64,000 nt of DNA, taken from the NCBI RefSeq assembly GCF_018449675.1, contig NZ_JAAVUZ010000003.1, forward strand, positions 351,023 to 415,022. The letters run 5' to 3'. The position numbers and the translations under genes are program-made. The first letter of the stretch is position 1, and each line of letters begins with the position of its first letter. The notes beneath the pieces are model-generated. The model saw only the letters and a program-made list of their open reading frames with translations. It searched no databases and was not told the origin of the DNA. This DNA comes from Glaciihabitans sp. dw_435. Its GTDB lineage: Bacteria; Actinomycetota; Actinomycetes; Actinomycetales; Microbacteriaceae. Shown here one piece after another: positions 50,196-60,024 of this stretch.

Positions 50196-52550
50196 ATGTC
50201 CGACATTCTTCCCGGGAACGTTCTTCCCGTCCCCGACCAGGTCTATACAGGCCCGATGGTTTTCGATGCCAAGAAGATGGAGGAGAAGCTGCAGCCAATC
50301 GCCGTCGCGCGCCCGCCGGCACAGGCGCCCAACGTGCTGCTGGTGTTGTTGGACGATGTCGGCTTCGGGGCGTCGAGTGCTTTCGGGGGGCCCGTGCCGA
50401 TGCCGACAGCCGAGCGGCTCGCCGGAGCCGGTCTGCGCTTCAGCAGGTTCCACACCACGGCGATCTGCTCTCCGACGCGGGCTGCGATGCTGTCGGGGCG
50501 CAACCATCACCAGGTCGGAATGGGGCAGATCACCGAGACTGCTACGCCGGCGCCGGGCTACCGGTCGACCCGTCCGAATAGCTGTGTGCCCCTGCCGGAG
50601 ATTCTTCGGCAGTCGGGCTACAACACGGCGCAGTTCGGGAAGTGCCACGAGGTGCCCGTGTGGGAGACCGGTCCAACCGGTCCGTTCGATCACTGGCCCG
50701 CGTTCAGCGGTTTCGAGAAGTTCTACGGGTTCATTGGCGGCGAGACCAACCAGTGGCAGCCCGCGCTTGTCGATGGGGTTGCCCAGATCCTTCCCCCCGA
50801 TGACCCGGACTATCACCTGATGCCGGATCTCGCCGATAAAACTATTGAGTACATCCACCAGCAAAAAGCACTTACCCCCGACAAGCCGTTCTTCGTCTAT
50901 TTCGCGCCGGGAGCAACACACGCACCTCACCACGTGCCGCGGGAATGGATCAAGAAGCACGCCGGTCGCTACGACCAGGGCTGGGACGTGCTGCGCGAGG
51001 AGACGTTTGCCCGCCAGAAAGAGCTGGGCGTCGTGCCACAGGACGCCGACCTCACCGAGCGTTCCGCCGGCATCCCCGCGTGGGATGACCTCGACGAAGA
51101 ACGGAAGACCTTCTTGCGGCACCAAATGGAGGTGTACGGGGCGTTTCTCGAATATGCCGATCACCACACCGGCAGGGTGATTCAGGCTCTGGACGACCTC
51201 GAGATCCTCGACGAGACCCTCGTCATCTACATCATCGGTGACAACGGAGCATCCGCGGAGGGCGGTCTCGACGGCGCCTTCACTCTGACAACGGCGGCGA
51301 ACGGCGGAGCAGAGTACGAAGACGAGGCGTACTGGCGGGAGAACATCGACAAGATCGGCGGACCGGAGGCATACAACCACTACGCCGTGGGCTGGGCGCA
51401 CGCCATGTGCACCCCGTACCAGTGGACAAAGCAGGTCGCGAGCCACTACGGCGGCACGCGCAACGCCATGATCGTGCACTGGCCACAGGCCATCGAGGCC
51501 CGCGGGGAGGTGCGCACCCAGTGGCATCACGTCATTGACATTGCCCCCACGATCCTCGAACTGGCCGGGCTCGCCCAGCCCCATACCGTCAACGGGGTGA
51601 CGCAGATCCCCATGCACGGCGTCTCGATGGCGTACGCGTTCAACGCGTCGGCTGCCGAGGAGCGTCACCACACCCAGTACTTCGAAATCCTAGGAAACCG
51701 GGGGATCTACCACCGCGGCTGGACCGCGCAGACCCGGCACCGCACGCCCTGGGACCTCGTGAGCCAGGCCGTGGACTTCTCCGAGGATGTCTGGGAGCTG
51801 TACGACACGACCACCGACTGGACCCAGGCTCACAACCTGGCTGCGGAGCACCCCGAGAAACTTGCGGAATTGCAGCAGCTGTTTCTCATCGAGGCCACCC
51901 GGTACAACGTAATCCCGCTCGATGATCGTGCCGCCCAACGGATGAACCCGGAGTTCGCCGGCCGGCCGAGCCTTGTTACCGGTTCCTCGCTTCGCCTGTA
52001 TCCGGGGATGACCCGACTCAACGAAAACGTGGCCATCAACATCAAGAACCGGTCGTGGTCGGCATCGGCGGAGATTGTCCTGCCCGAGTCCGGAGAGGCC
52101 GATGGAGTAATCCTCGCGCAGGGAGGGCGGACGGGCGGATGGTCCTTCTTCACCGAGCGCGGAAAGCTGGGGTTCCACTACAACTTCTGCGGGCTCCTGC
52201 GCAGCACCGTGCTCTCCGACTCCCCGATCGGTCCCGGCAGCCATCAGGTGCGGATCGAATTTGCGTACAACGGCGGAGGAATCGGGCGCGGAGGCACGGC
52301 GACCCTCTTTATCGATGGCTCGGCCTCCGGCGACACGACGGTCGAACGTACCCACCCGATGTACTTCTCCTTTGACGAGGGACTCGATCTGGGGATGGAC
52401 ACGGGAATGCCTGCGTACGAGGGCTACACCACACCCCGGGGAATTTTCTCGGGCACCATCATCTGGGCGCAGATCGACCTGGGCCTCGACGACCACAACC
52501 ACCTTGTCGATCCGGAGGAGTGGCTGCAGGCGGCAATGCGGCACCAGTGA
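50196..52550 (+). CDS. Type I arylsulfatase
   Basis: 784 residues from ATG 50196. Metal-binding NVLLVLLDDVGFG with Asp53-Asp54 and the formylglycine motif C-S-P-T-R at Cys91-Arg95 (TAICSPTRAAMLSGR) define a type I sulfatase, followed by GKCHE and later YIIGDNGASAEGG (metal Asp/Asn). The size and the C-terminal beta-rich domain (about 640-784, concanavalin-like) fit the large AtsA-like group. No signal peptide is visible, so it is probably cytoplasmic. Cys91 must be converted by the formylglycine-generating enzyme at 60025-60945. Confidence 0.94.
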   Translation: MSDILPGNVLPVPDQVYTGPMVFDAKKMEEKLQPIAVARPPAQAPNVLLVLLDDVGFGASSAFGGPVPMPTAERLAGAGLRFSRFHTTAICSPTRAAMLSGRNHHQVGMGQITETATPAPGYRSTRPNSCVPLPEILRQSGYNTAQFGKCHEVPVWETGPTGPFDHWPAFSGFEKFYGFIGGETNQWQPALVDGVAQILPPDDPDYHLMPDLADKTIEYIHQQKALTPDKPFFVYFAPGATHAPHHVPREWIKKHAGRYDQGWDVLREETFARQKELGVVPQDADLTERSAGIPAWDDLDEERKTFLRHQMEVYGAFLEYADHHTGRVIQALDDLEILDETLVIYIIGDNGASAEGGLDGAFTLTTAANGGAEYEDEAYWRENIDKIGGPEAYNHYAVGWAHAMCTPYQWTKQVASHYGGTRNAMIVHWPQAIEARGEVRTQWHHVIDIAPTILELAGLAQPHTVNGVTQIPMHGVSMAYAFNASAAEERHHTQYFEILGNRGIYHRGWTAQTRHRTPWDLVSQAVDFSEDVWELYDTTTDWTQAHNLAAEHPEKLAELQQLFLIEATRYNVIPLDDRAAQRMNPEFAGRPSLVTGSSLRLYPGMTRLNENVAINIKNRSWSASAEIVLPESGEADGVILAQGGRTGGWSFFTERGKLGFHYNFCGLLRSTVLSDSPIGPGSHQVRIEFAYNGGGIGRGGTATLFIDGSASGDTTVERTHPMYFSFDEGLDLGMDTGMPAYEGYTTPRGIFSGTIIWAQIDLGLDDHNHLVDPEEWLQAAMRHQ

Positions 52551-52961
52551 TCAACCGAGGAACAACCCGACCAGCGTCACGGCGCCCGCAGCGGCAACCA
52601 GCACCGTCAGCACAACGCTGAACAGGGACCCGGGCAGCGGTACATTCCGCCGCAAGGCCTGTTCGCTGCGGAACCATCCGATCCACGCCCGGATCGCCGT
52701 CGCGATGCCGGCGACGATCAGGATGACCGCCGCAATGAACCGCAGTTCGGCGGGCATGGGAAGCCCGATGGCCTGCAGACCGATGCCCGACACAAGCAGC
52801 CCCAGCGATGTGCGCACCCAGGCGAGCATCGTCCGTTCATTCGCCAGAGAGTCACGGGCGTCGGGTTCGGCGCCGACGGCGTAGAGCGCGGAGGGAAATC
52901 GACGCGGGTGTGGTGAGTGTCCTCGCGGATCAGGAGTTCGGGGAGGTCCCTGCTCGCTCAT
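52551..52961 (-). CDS. YidH-type small membrane protein (DUF202)
   Basis: 136 residues. The DUF202 signature EPDARDSLANERTMLAWVRTSLGLLVSGIGL (in short) is followed by three membrane helices. Function unknown. It converges on the sulfatase gene with no spacing and overlaps the upstream DUF1269 gene by 32 bases, so those two form an operon. Confidence 0.88.
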   Translation of the reverse strand: MSEQGPPRTPDPRGHSPHPRRFPSALYAVGAEPDARDSLANERTMLAWVRTSLGLLVSGIGLQAIGLPMPAELRFIAAVILIVAGIATAIRAWIGWFRSEQALRRNVPLPGSLFSVVLTVLVAAAGAVTLVGLFLG

Positions 52962-53445
52962 CGCGAAACACCTTCCGCAGGGTCGCCTCGCGTTCCGGAT
53001 CGAGGTTGGTCTGTATCAACTCCGCCCGCATATCCCGGAATCCGTCGGCGAGAGCGTCGATCATTGCATCGCTCGTCAGCAGGAACAGGGCAGAGGTGCC
53101 CGTTGTGACCGAACGCCGCACCTGGCCGACGAAACCATCATCGATACCGAGGTCCTCCATCGATCCCTTGAGCCCGCCCGTCGCGGCACCGATTGCGGTT
53201 CCGACCAGCGGAAGGAGAAAAATCATGCCGATGGCAAGTCCCCAGAACGCACCGCCCAGCGCGCCCGACCCCGTCAGGTTGTGCAGCTGCTTGGTCGTGG
53301 GGGAGTCGGCCCCGGGCGCCCAGGACACCGTGACTGCGTCGTGCACGGTCACCAACTCCTGCTTCTGCAGCTCCAGAATCCGCCTCTCGGCATCGCGGGC
53401 GCCGTCGACCGAGTCGAACTTCCAGACCGACAACGTGTTTCCCAT
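52930..53445 (-). CDS. DUF1269-type membrane protein
   Basis: 171 residues from ATG 53445 (MGNTLSVWKFDSVDGARDAERRILELQKQ), chosen over a longer frame at 53475 because of the family N-terminus and the GAGGA upstream. A central glycine-rich hydrophobic hairpin (SGALGGAFWGLAIGMIFLLPLVGTAIGAATGG) is flanked by ferredoxin-like soluble halves. Function unknown; a paralogue lies at 63385. Divergent from the stress-protein gene. Confidence 0.8.
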   Translation of the reverse strand: MGNTLSVWKFDSVDGARDAERRILELQKQELVTVHDAVTVSWAPGADSPTTKQLHNLTGSGALGGAFWGLAIGMIFLLPLVGTAIGAATGGLKGSMEDLGIDDGFVGQVRRSVTTGTSALFLLTSDAMIDALADGFRDMRAELIQTNLDPEREATLRKVFRDERAGTSPNS

Positions 53446-53631
53446 GACCGCCCCATTCCTCGCGTGTTCAGCCATCCTGCCCGCCCCGCGGCAGTCGTCT
53501 CCTCACCCGAAAACGATGATCGCTCCGGCACCGGAGGCTCTCACCTCGCCGGGTGATCTCGCCCGGGCGGCGGGCACAGACCATGAGGGGAACCGCAATC
53601 GCGGCCACCGCCACCGAGATGGGGACCAATA

Positions 53632-54135
53632 ATGGCAAGCAAGACAGAGGCAGTGACAAATTCCACGATCGGCGTGTATGCCACCAGCGAGGAGGCCCTC
53701 GAGGCGATGGAGCTTCTCAAGACCGCCGGGTACGACCAGGAGAGCGTCTCCCTCATCGGAAAGGGAGTCAAGGAAACGAAATCCGTTCACGGTTGGATCC
53801 CGCAGGGAAACAAAGCTGGCAGTTTTGGCGGCTGGGGAGCACTCTGGGGCGCCCTGACCGGGTGGCTGCTTCTCGGCTTTGTCTGGCTACCGGGCATCGG
53901 GTGGGTGGCGGCGGCGGGATGGCTCGTGACGACCCTCGCCGGAGCGGGAATCGGAGCAGGACTCGGTGCCATCACGGGACTCGCCGTTCCTGCCGAGGAA
54001 GTACCCGTCTACGAGGACGAGCTCAAGGCGGACAGGTACCTGGTGATGGTGCACGGTGCCGAAGATTCGGTCAAGCGCGCGCACGCCATCCTCGAATCGG
54101 CGACGCCCGTGCGGGTGGGGATGTACACGCTGTAA
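53632..54135 (+). CDS. General-stress-protein-like membrane protein
   Basis: 167 residues. An N-terminal YflT-like part (TIGVYATSEEALEAMELLKTAGYDQESVSLIGK) leads to a glycine-rich membrane hairpin (GGWGALWGALTGWLLLGFVWLPGIGWVAAAGWL) and a C-terminal strand pair (DRYLVMVHGAEDSVKRAHAIL). It resembles proteins annotated as heat- or general-stress. The role is unknown. It converges on the LuxR gene with four bases between. Confidence 0.75.
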   Translation: MASKTEAVTNSTIGVYATSEEALEAMELLKTAGYDQESVSLIGKGVKETKSVHGWIPQGNKAGSFGGWGALWGALTGWLLLGFVWLPGIGWVAAAGWLVTTLAGAGIGAGLGAITGLAVPAEEVPVYEDELKADRYLVMVHGAEDSVKRAHAILESATPVRVGMYTL

Positions 54136-54138
54136 GTC

Positions 54139-56787
54139 TCAGATGAGACCGAGCTGCTCCGCGGTGTTGATCGCCTGGCGCCGGGACTTGGCATCAAGCT
54201 TGCGGTAGATACCGCGCATGTGCGTCTTGACGGTGTTCACCGACAGCAACAGGTCATGGGCGATCTCGTCGACGGTCCGAAGTGTGCGCAACTCCGCCAG
54301 GATCTGTCGCTCGCGGGTGGTCAGAGCCTCGGAGATGAGCAGTGGAGCGCCGCCTTCACGGGCGAGAACCTGGCGCACCACATCCTCGTGCGGGCCAAAC
54401 CGGTCGAGTCCATCGGAAAGTATCCGGGCCACCTCTGACGCCCCCGGCACGATGACCTCGGCGAGTGCCCCCGTCTCATTTGCCCGCTCGATCGAGTGTT
54501 AGATCGCCGAGTGCGCGCGGTAATCGTTACCGGCCCGCTTCTCCAGGATCGCCGACAGCGACCAGGCAACAATGTCGGAAATGGCGACCCGGTCGGTCGC
54601 CTCATCGCGCACAAGCGCTCCAAGGGCGTCGCGCGCGACCGACTCCCGCCCAACGCTGACGAGGTACTGGCAATAGGCGATCTGCCAGTCGTATCCCTCC
54701 CCGATGAACTGGCGCGCCCGGTCGAGCAGCCTCTCGCTCCACCGCCGCTCGTCCAGCTCGATCGCCATCCGCAGTCCGAGCTGTAGAGAGCACACCACCG
54801 CGGCGGTGTGAGCACCGGACAGATACTCCGGCGGCCACATCGTCGTGAACTCCTGGGCAAATCGCCGCCGGTAGGGAAGACCGTCAAATCCGACCGCGTT
54901 CTCGACGAGGGTGGCCTGCGCAATGGCGAGGCGATCGCCGCCCCGCTGCGCAAAGTAGGACGCAGCGCTGGTGTGGCCCTTGGCTGCCGATAGCCGGAGA
55001 AGCTCGGCATTTGCCCACCCCGCCAGGGTGTGCGCGTGCGCAAGCACGACGCTGGCGTCCTCCGTCGTCAGGCGGTCGGCCAGCCCCAGCGCCTTTTCGC
55101 TCAGCTCGAGTGTCGCCCGCACGTTGACGGACTCCATCGCCACCCAGGCGAGCCCAACGGTGCCCATCATGCGCGCGGCCGTGTCGTTGAGGTTCTCCGC
55201 TATGGCCAGGGCGATGCGCAAATCGTGGGTGGCGTCTTCCACCTGCCCTGACCGTGCCTCGGCAAGCCCCCTGCTCAACCGAATGGACGCACGCAGCGGA
55301 TCGGACACGTCGGCCAGAGTGGACTCACCCCAGCCGGACGTGATCGTGTCGACCCTCTCCCATCGCACGAACGCGAGTCGCACCTCCACGAGATACCGCA
55401 ACCAGTCCCACTCGAGCAGATCGTCGACGCCAAGGTCGAGCACACCCGGAGAGGCAAGAAAGTCCAGCGCGCGGTCGACCATTCCGAGAGTCGTTGCCGC
55501 GTAGGCCACGATCAGTCGCGCAAACGGACCGAGCACCAGATGGTCCCCGGCGGCCTGAACCGTATCGATGAGCTCGGAGGCGTGGCCGCTGTTGACCAGC
55601 TCGTATCCCTTGGAGCGCAACACTGTGTCGATCAGCGCCGGGTTGGTGGCCTGAACGGCAAGGGAAAGTGCGGTGAGCGGATGACCGCATTCGCAGTGCC
55701 ATTCGGCCGCCCGGCGGGCAATCGCGGCGATGTCGTCGGGAGCCGTCTCCCGCATGATCTCCCGCACAAACTCGCCGAACAGGGGCTGGATCCGGTACCA
55801 CGTGCGCCCCTCGCAGTCCGTTGACACGCGCCGCAGCATGAGGCTGCGCATGGCAAGATCCCGCAGGATCTGACCGCTCCCGTCGACCTGTCGTGCGGCC
55901 ATCACCAGATCGCCCGTCACCTGCGGCGTCACCGCTGCCACCTGCAGCACCGAGCGCTCCGCGTCCGAGAGATCGGCGTAGACCTCGTGCCACAGGTAGT
56001 CGTGGAGAAAGGCCGGGTCCGGCACGGCACCTGCCTCCGTGACATCCGCTTCCACATTAAGAATCGCCAGGCTGAGGGCTGCAGGCCAGCCCTCCGCGGC
56101 CGAAAACAGTCGCTCGAGGCCCTCGGGAGTGATGTCCAATTCGGAGAACAGTTCCGTCGTCTCCGCCCGGGTAAAAGAGAGGGAGTCGGCAGACAGCTCC
56201 ACGAGGCGACCGCTCACGCGTGCCGTCTGTGTGCTCAGGGGAGTGCGCGTGGCGAAGGAGATGTGCAGGTTGTCTGGCGCCCAGCGCAGGAGGCGGATGA
56301 ACTCGTCCTCGCTCGGGCTTCCCAGGAGCCTGTGGGCATCATCGACGACCAGTTCGACGCGGGAGCGCGCCGTGTCGATTACCTCGGCGAGCGCGGCAAG
56401 GAACTCGCCGTGGCTTCCTCCATCCGCAACGTCGAGAAGCCCCTCGAAATCCGGATGCGTCTGGCCGTCCTGTGCCCGGGTTGCCTCCTGCAGAGCTCCC
56501 GCGATGGCCTTCCGTAGATCGACGGGATTACGCTCGTCGTCGTCCACGACACACCATGCTGCGATGGTGCCGGACTCCCGCAGCCGCGCCACCCACTGGG
56601 CAAGGAGATAAGTCTTGCCGTAGCCCGCGGGTGCGCTCACCATCACGAAGGTGTGGGCATCGCTCATCAGGCTCTTGTTGAGTGAATCGAACAGGCGCGG
56701 TCTCGTCACCGAGGGCTCCCGGATAACCGGGGGCCGCAGCTTCCCCGGCTGTGGTGTGACAATGCCCGCTCGCACAAGCTTGTTCAT
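54139..56787 (-). pseudogene. MalT-like LuxR regulator interrupted by in-frame TAA
   Basis: From ATG 56787 the frame gives 762 residues: STAND ATPase with Walker A SAPAGYGKTYL (51-61), VELVVDDAHRL as Walker B, winged-helix and TPR-like helices. It stops at TAA 54499-54501 after DYRAHSAI. The same frame resumes directly (HSIERANETGALAEV) and contains the missing LuxR helix-turn-helix: LTTRERQILAELR, then TVDEIAHDLLLSVNTVKTHMRGIYRKLDAKSR. A full product would be about 881 residues, normal for the family. Without readthrough the protein lacks its DNA-binding domain. Confidence 0.85.
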
Positions 56788-56832
56788 GGCACCACCCTAG
56801 ATCGGCACCGTGGCGCGGGGGAAGCGCTCCCA

Positions 56833-56864
56833 GAACCGCTCACCCGTTGCGGGTGAGAGGGTTC
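56833..56864 (-). terminator. Hairpin between the DUF6325 gene and the LuxR gene
   Basis: CTCACCCG and CGGGTGAG pair around TTG, and the outer GAACC and GGTTC extend the stem with a small internal bulge. It lies 18 bases after the DUF6325 stop in minus direction. No T-tract. Confidence 0.5.
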
Positions 56865-56881
56865 GGGCGTTGCCCAGGCGC

Positions 56882-57286
56882 CTACGAGTCCACCCGGGCC
56901 GCGATTTCCACCGTGCTGGCATCAATGCGTGCGTGCAGCACCACCGCACCACCACTGTCGGCAATGTCCCGCGCAAACGACGCGACCCACGAGTGCTCGA
57001 TCGCGACAAGCACGGCGGCATGATGGTGGGCCAGCCCGGCACTGACGACCCCGCTGTCCTGGGCGCTCAGCAGTGGACGCGGATGGGGGCTGATCGCCGA
57101 CCACCCCGGAACGACGTCATCGCTGAGGTCACTGATGACCACCGTATCCGGCGGTCGCCGGGTCACCAGCACCGCGTCGACCACCACAAAGAGTCCCTGC
57201 GACACGAGATCCGCGAGCGGAGGCCCGATGCTGGACACACGGCCAGCATCGGAGAAGGTCACCACGATCACTTCGATGGGTCCCAC
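56882..57286 (-). CDS. DUF6325-family protein
   Basis: 134 residues from GTG 57286 with GAGGAAGG nine bases upstream. The typical start G-P-I-E-V-I-V-V-T-F is followed by PPLADLVSQGLFVVVDAVLVTR, a middle LLSAQDSGVVSAGL and the end HHHAAVLVAIEHSWVASFARDIADSGGAVVLHARID (in parts). This matches small actinobacterial proteins of the DUF6325 group, function unknown, often near membrane/stress proteins. A much longer frame upstream is Arg/Gly-rich noise. Confidence 0.8.
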   Translation of the reverse strand: MGPIEVIVVTFSDAGRVSSIGPPLADLVSQGLFVVVDAVLVTRRPPDTVVISDLSDDVVPGWSAISPHPRPLLSAQDSGVVSAGLAHHHAAVLVAIEHSWVASFARDIADSGGAVVLHARIDASTVEIAARVDS

Positions 57287-57463
57287 CGCGACGCACCTTC
57301 CTCTGCGTGTGCCCGCCATTGTGACCCTGCCGCGTCCATGAACCATCACCCGGCGCAGGTGACGGTTACCGCCGGAGCGACCGCCTCCCACTCGCCTTGT
57401 ACGGGTGAGTCGGCACCCTCGCGCATCTGGTCCACTGGGTGGCTCCACGGAAAGGACACGACG

Positions 57464-57616
57464 ATGGACGCAGCAGACAGCGCCGATTCCCGGTCGCTGG
57501 AAGACACCCAACCGATCACCATCATGGGGGGCGGGGCGGATGTCCCGGAGAGCGGCCACCCGGAACGCAGCTCCACTTTCTGGGCCGCTCCCGACGACGA
57601 CGCTCCGCTGCCGTGA
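57464..57616 (+). CDS. Small 50-residue acidic protein coupled to the GAP gene
   Basis: ATG 57464 with AAAGGA eight bases upstream. The peptide is hydrophilic and acidic: MDAADSADSRSLEDTQPIT at the start, a glycine patch, and WAAPDDDAPLP at the end. The stop TGA (57614-57616) overlaps the GTG start of the GAP gene, so translation is coupled. No recognised family. Confidence 0.6.
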   Translation: MDAADSADSRSLEDTQPITIMGGGADVPESGHPERSSTFWAAPDDDAPLP

Positions 57617-58281
57617 ATGGCGCCATCGGCGACGTCCTGCCACTCGCCCTCGGTGTCGCGATCAGTCCCGTCCCCATCATCGCCGCGATCCTCATGTTGC
57701 TCTCGCGGCGGGCTCGAGGCACGAGCCTGGGATTTCTCCTCGGGTGGACGCTCGGGGTGGTTGTCGTCGTCACCATCGCCATCCTCGTCTCCGGGGTTGC
57801 GGCGGGAGGGTCGGCGAGTGCCTCCCCGGTGGTCGGCATCATCAAGATTGTTCTCGGTGTCCTGCTCGTGCTTCTCGCCATTGGCCAGTGGCGCAAGCGT
57901 CCACACGGAGACACGGCACCGGTCATGCCCAAGTGGATGGCCGCAATCGATTCCATGACACCGATGAAAGCCGCGGGGCTCGGCTTCATCCTCGCCGCCA
58001 TCAATCCGAAGAACCTCATGCTGACCATCGCCGCGGGAGTGGGTATCGGTTCGGCCGGCCTGTCGGGAGGGCAACAGGTGGCTGTCGCTGCTGTCTTCGT
58101 CGTGGTGTCCATCATCACCATCGCTGCGCCGGTCGCCGGATTCCTCGTCACGGGGGATCGTCTGCGGGGCGCGCTCGACGAGCTCCGGACGTGGCTGACG
58201 GCGAACAACGCCGTCATCATGAGCGTGCTCCTGCTGGTCCTGGGAGTCGTGAATATCGGGCACGGCATCGGGGCTCTGTGA
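57613..58281 (+). CDS. GAP-family (Sap-like) membrane protein
   Basis: 222 residues from GTG 57613. Six membrane helices in the LysE-like arrangement, with PLALGVAISPVPIIAAILMLLSRRARG at the N-terminus and GFILAAINPKNLMLTIAAGVGI in the middle, the signature of the GAP/Sap family (named after mycobacterial sulfolipid-addressing protein). A transporter or export helper is likely; substrate unknown. SulP follows 36 bp later on the same strand. Confidence 0.85.
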   Translation: MNGAIGDVLPLALGVAISPVPIIAAILMLLSRRARGTSLGFLLGWTLGVVVVVTIAILVSGVAAGGSASASPVVGIIKIVLGVLLVLLAIGQWRKRPHGDTAPVMPKWMAAIDSMTPMKAAGLGFILAAINPKNLMLTIAAGVGIGSAGLSGGQQVAVAAVFVVVSIITIAAPVAGFLVTGDRLRGALDELRTWLTANNAVIMSVLLLVLGVVNIGHGIGAL

Positions 58282-58317
58282 TCGCGGTTGTCCGCGGGTA
58301 AGGAAGCGGCTGGGATC

Positions 58318-60009
58318 ATGCGCATACTTCCGGGGCTGACCCGGCGCACTATCCTGACGGAAACGGTCTCGGGCGTCACCCTGCTGGCAATAGCGGTACC
58401 GCTCAATATCGGATACGCGCAGATCGCGGGGCTTCCCCCCACCGCCGGTCTGTACTCCCTCATCCTTCCGTGCGTGGTCTTTGCCCTGCTCGCCTCGACG
58501 CGCCAGCTTGTCGCATCCCCGGATGCCGCGGCGGCGGCTCTCGTCGCATCTTCGCTGGGCGGTCTCGCGGCAGCGGGAAGCGCCGACTACATCACCATGG
58601 CCCTGGCGCAGGCAATCATCGGCGGCGCGATGTTCGCGGCATGCGCGCTCTTCAAGCTCGGGTTCCTCGCGAATTTTCTCTCGGAACCGATCCTGGTGGG
58701 GTTTGTGGGTGGTCTCGCCCTGGACATCCTCGTGAGCCAGGTCGCCAAGATGCTCGGCGTGCACATCGACAGCGGCGCCGAGTTTCTCGACAAGCTCGGC
58801 CAGCTCATCACCGGGCTCGGTGGCGTTAACGGGTGGTCGGTAATTATCGCCATCGGGTCGATCGCGGTGCTCCTGGGTGGGCGCGTCCTTGCCCGACGTG
58901 TGCCGTGGGCACTCATCGTCCTCATCGTCACGACCGTGATCGTGGTGCTGACCGGACTGGAACAACGGGGCGTGTCGGTGCTCGGTCCCGTGCAGGCGGG
59001 GCCGCCATCGCTGGCGTGGCCCGTGCTCTCGTGGGCGACCTGGGCTCAGCTCGTGCCGAGCGCGGCGGCGCTGACCCTCGTCGCGATGGCGGAGGGACTG
59101 CTCGTCGCGCGAAAGTACGGACAGAAACGGGGGTACACGACCAACCCCAACCGTGACCTCCTCGCGTTCGGTGCCTCCAACCTCGCCGCCGGAGTCAGCG
59201 GCGGATTCACCGTCGGCTCGTCGACGTCCCGCACCGCTGCCCTCGACCAGGTCGGCTCGCGCACCCAGTTGCCGTCCATCATCACGGCGGCAGGAACCCT
59301 GGTGCTCGTCATTTTCGGAACCGGCCTGCTCGAGCACATTCCATCGCCGGCGATTGGAGCGATTGTGGGCGTCGCCGTCGTGCCGCTGCTCGGCATTCGC
59401 GAGTTCACGGAGATCTGGAAGGTCAACAGGTTCGAATTCGTCGTCGGCGCCGTCTGCTTTCTCGCCACCCTGCTGCTCGGACCGATCATCGGCATCGTGC
59501 TGGCGTTCGTGCTGTCCCTCATCAACTTGGCGCTTCGGGCGTCCCGTCCCGCGGTGGACCTCCTCAGCGAGAATGACATTCCCGGCGGATCGCTCCTTCC
59601 CCTCGAGCCGGACCACTTCATCACCGCTCCCGGGGTGGCCGTCGTGCGGTTCGCCGCTCCCTTGTTCTTCGCCAACGCATCGATTTTCGACTCCACGATT
59701 CGCGCGGTTGTTAACGGGGGAGAGGACAAGGGTCTTCGTCACGTCGTCCTCGACTGCGAGGCGATCACGGACATCGACGTCACGGGCGCGGCATCCTACC
59801 GCGAGGTTCGGGAGTGGGTCACCTCACGGCAGATAACCTTTGACCTGTCGCGGGTTCGCCCCGATCTGGCCGCCCTCCTGACGCAGTTGAATCTCGTCGG
59901 GACATCCACCATCTATGGCACGAATCGTCAGGCGCTTGCCGCCCTTGTTCCGACCGGCGAGCACGCCGATGCCGCCGGAGCCGAGACCGGCAAGCACCGG
60001 CAGCACTGA
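58318..60009 (+). CDS. SulP-family anion permease with STAS domain (first copy)
   Basis: 563 residues from ATG 58318 (MRILPGLTRRTIL); a TTG thirty bases earlier is possible. About ten to twelve membrane helices, with SulP marks AVPLNIGYAQIAGLPPTAGLYSLILPCVVFALLAST in parts and AFGASNLAAGVSGGFTVGSSTSRTA. The C-terminal STAS domain reads VRFAAPLFFANASIFDSTIRAVV, then HVVLDCEAITDIDVTGAASYREV. Uptake of sulfate or another anion. It converges on the formylglycine-generating enzyme gene. Confidence 0.92.
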   Translation: MRILPGLTRRTILTETVSGVTLLAIAVPLNIGYAQIAGLPPTAGLYSLILPCVVFALLASTRQLVASPDAAAAALVASSLGGLAAAGSADYITMALAQAIIGGAMFAACALFKLGFLANFLSEPILVGFVGGLALDILVSQVAKMLGVHIDSGAEFLDKLGQLITGLGGVNGWSVIIAIGSIAVLLGGRVLARRVPWALIVLIVTTVIVVLTGLEQRGVSVLGPVQAGPPSLAWPVLSWATWAQLVPSAAALTLVAMAEGLLVARKYGQKRGYTTNPNRDLLAFGASNLAAGVSGGFTVGSSTSRTAALDQVGSRTQLPSIITAAGTLVLVIFGTGLLEHIPSPAIGAIVGVAVVPLLGIREFTEIWKVNRFEFVVGAVCFLATLLLGPIIGIVLAFVLSLINLALRASRPAVDLLSENDIPGGSLLPLEPDHFITAPGVAVVRFAAPLFFANASIFDSTIRAVVNGGEDKGLRHVVLDCEAITDIDVTGAASYREVREWVTSRQITFDLSRVRPDLAALLTQLNLVGTSTIYGTNRQALAALVPTGEHADAAGAETGKHRQH

Positions 60010-60024
60010 CGACGGGTCGCCGGG

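Noticed and set aside
57346..59742. 798-codon frame antisense to GAP and SulP genes
   Set aside because: Histidine/aspartate/arginine-rich nonsense composition; the SulP and GAP frames have membrane helices and motifs.
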